NCBI GenBank assembly: GCA_963530295.1
Contig: CAUSCF010000043.1
Span: 1-5,194 of the forward strand
Origin: JABCPE02 sp963530295
GTDB lineage: Bacteria > Bacteroidota > Bacteroidia > Flavobacteriales > Weeksellaceae
Direction of reading: 5' to 3'
Length of the DNA stretch: 5,194 bases
In this document: one piece after another, positions 5,004 through 5,194 of the stretch
Layout: each line of letters starts with the position of its first letter
Numbering within the stretch: the stretch's first letter is position 1
The notes under the pieces: model-generated
Told to the model about the DNA's origin: nothing
The model's input: only the letters and a program-made list of their open reading frames with translations
Database searches by the model: none
Position numbers and translations under genes: made by a program

Positions 5004-5013
5004 CTTAAGTCAA
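5000..5013. promoter_or_regulatory. Crp/Fnr-box-like palindrome, candidate operator
   Basis: TTAACTTAAGTCAA has 6 of 7 symmetric pairs and the layout TTAAC-N4-GTCAA, the same geometry as the FNR box (TTGAT-N4-ATCAA) and close to the PrfA box (TTAACA-N2-TGTTAA), both Crp/Fnr-family sites. It overlaps the TAA of the regulator gene and is centred about 35 bp upstream of the downstream -7 box, roughly -42 to -46 from the expected transcript start, where class II activators bind. Binding is inferred. Confidence 0.5.
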
Positions 5014-5015
5014 CG

Positions 5016-5031
5016 AGTGAGGAGCCTCATT
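5016..5031. promoter_or_regulatory. Second short palindrome in the -33 region
   Basis: TGAGG at 5018-5022 and CCTCA at 5025-5029 are perfect arms around AG; an outer A-T pair (5016/5031) extends them past one mismatch at 5017/5030. It lies where the -33 element of the promoter at 5038 should be. It could be an operator for another regulator or a small stem at the end of the upstream message; the two-base loop makes an RNA hairpin tight. Confidence 0.3.
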
Positions 5032-5037
5032 GCGCCG

Positions 5038-5045
5038 TACCTTTG
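5038..5045 (+). promoter_or_regulatory. Strong Bacteroidota -7 box before the right-edge gene
   Basis: TACCTTTG, followed by CCCC, is an exact and very typical TAnnTTTG element. The ATG at 5071 lies 25 bp downstream, giving a predicted leader of about 20 A-rich bases. No TTG -33 element is present 17-20 bp upstream; the palindromes at 5000-5013 and 5016-5031 occupy that space, which suggests the promoter depends on a regulator. Confidence 0.65.
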
Positions 5046-5070
5046 CCCCAAATTAAAAAAAGAACGCGTA

Positions 5071-5194
5071 ATGAAAACACTCAATGATTATCAAATCGCC
5101 TTAGACGATGTAATGGAATTCATCGACAACGACCTTTTACAAGCCAAACTTCCTGAAGTAGAAGCTGATTACAAGGCAAACCCTTCCTTGCTGA
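5071..5194 (+). CDS. Unidentified protein, N-terminal 41 codons only
   Basis: An open frame begins at ATG 5071, behind a good promoter and an A-rich leader (AATTAAAAAAAGAACGCGTA), and runs off the right edge. The visible 41 residues begin M-K-T-L-N-D-Y-Q-I-A-L-D-D-V-M-E-F-I-D and look like amphipathic helices, acidic, without a signal peptide, so the product should start in the cytoplasm. I do not recognise the family. The first helix loosely recalls the start of some AraC-type regulators, but the sequence after it does not continue as a helix-turn-helix, so I give no function. It lies 67 bp after the Crp/Fnr gene in the same direction and is the most likely target of that regulator. Confidence 0.65.
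   Translation, partial: MKTLNDYQIALDDVMEFIDNDLLQAKLPEVEADYKANPSLL

Noticed and set aside
5071..5194. AraC-family regulator at the right edge
   Set aside because: The first helix loosely resembles AraC starts, but the following residues do not continue into a helix-turn-helix and only 41 codons are visible.

Overview
The window looks like chromosomal DNA from a member of the Bacteroidota, most likely a flavobacterium; Capnocytophaga-like is a guess from style, not a measured match. The reasons are the AT-rich composition, the A-rich leaders with no Shine-Dalgarno sequence before start codons, several exact matches to the Bacteroidota -7 promoter box TAnnTTTG, and protein families typical of that phylum. 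No tRNA, rRNA, CRISPR array, insertion sequence or integrase is visible.

Layout, left to right. (1) 1-128 is the 3' end of an extended short-chain dehydrogenase (SDR)/epimerase gene. (2) 129-282 is a 154-bp non-coding stretch with a 10-bp inverted repeat, an 18-bp near-palindrome and promoter-like boxes. It leads into a two-gene plus-strand unit: an atypical SDR of the TIP30/HTATIP2-like type (283-921) and a stand-alone TfoX N-terminal-domain protein (946-1293). (3) A hairpin at 1320-1356 sits between converging genes and can terminate both. On the minus strand follow a small secreted, lysine-rich coiled-coil protein (1358-1702, with its own promoter) and a CPBP/CAAX-type intramembrane protease (1814-2680). 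(4) A LuxR-type regulator with a PAS-like sensor half (2765-3406) is transcribed divergently from the protease across only 84 bp. A 17-bp perfect inverted repeat covers both start codons. (5) 3486-4338 holds two closely spaced genes whose products resemble immunity proteins of polymorphic toxin systems; no toxin is present. (6) 4419-5003 encodes a Crp/Fnr-family regulator. It is followed by a strong-looking promoter carrying a Crp/Fnr-box-like palindrome, then by the first 41 codons of an unidentified gene (5071 onward, cut by the window edge).

The window reads as a set of short, independent transcription units rather than one pathway. The two most coherent stories are regulator-target pairs: LuxR/PAS regulator with the divergent membrane protease, and Crp/Fnr regulator with the gene directly downstream. 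The tandem immunity-like pair is the accessory element. I see no clear evidence of a wholly new system; the regulatory architecture and the toxin-less immunity pair deserve the second look.
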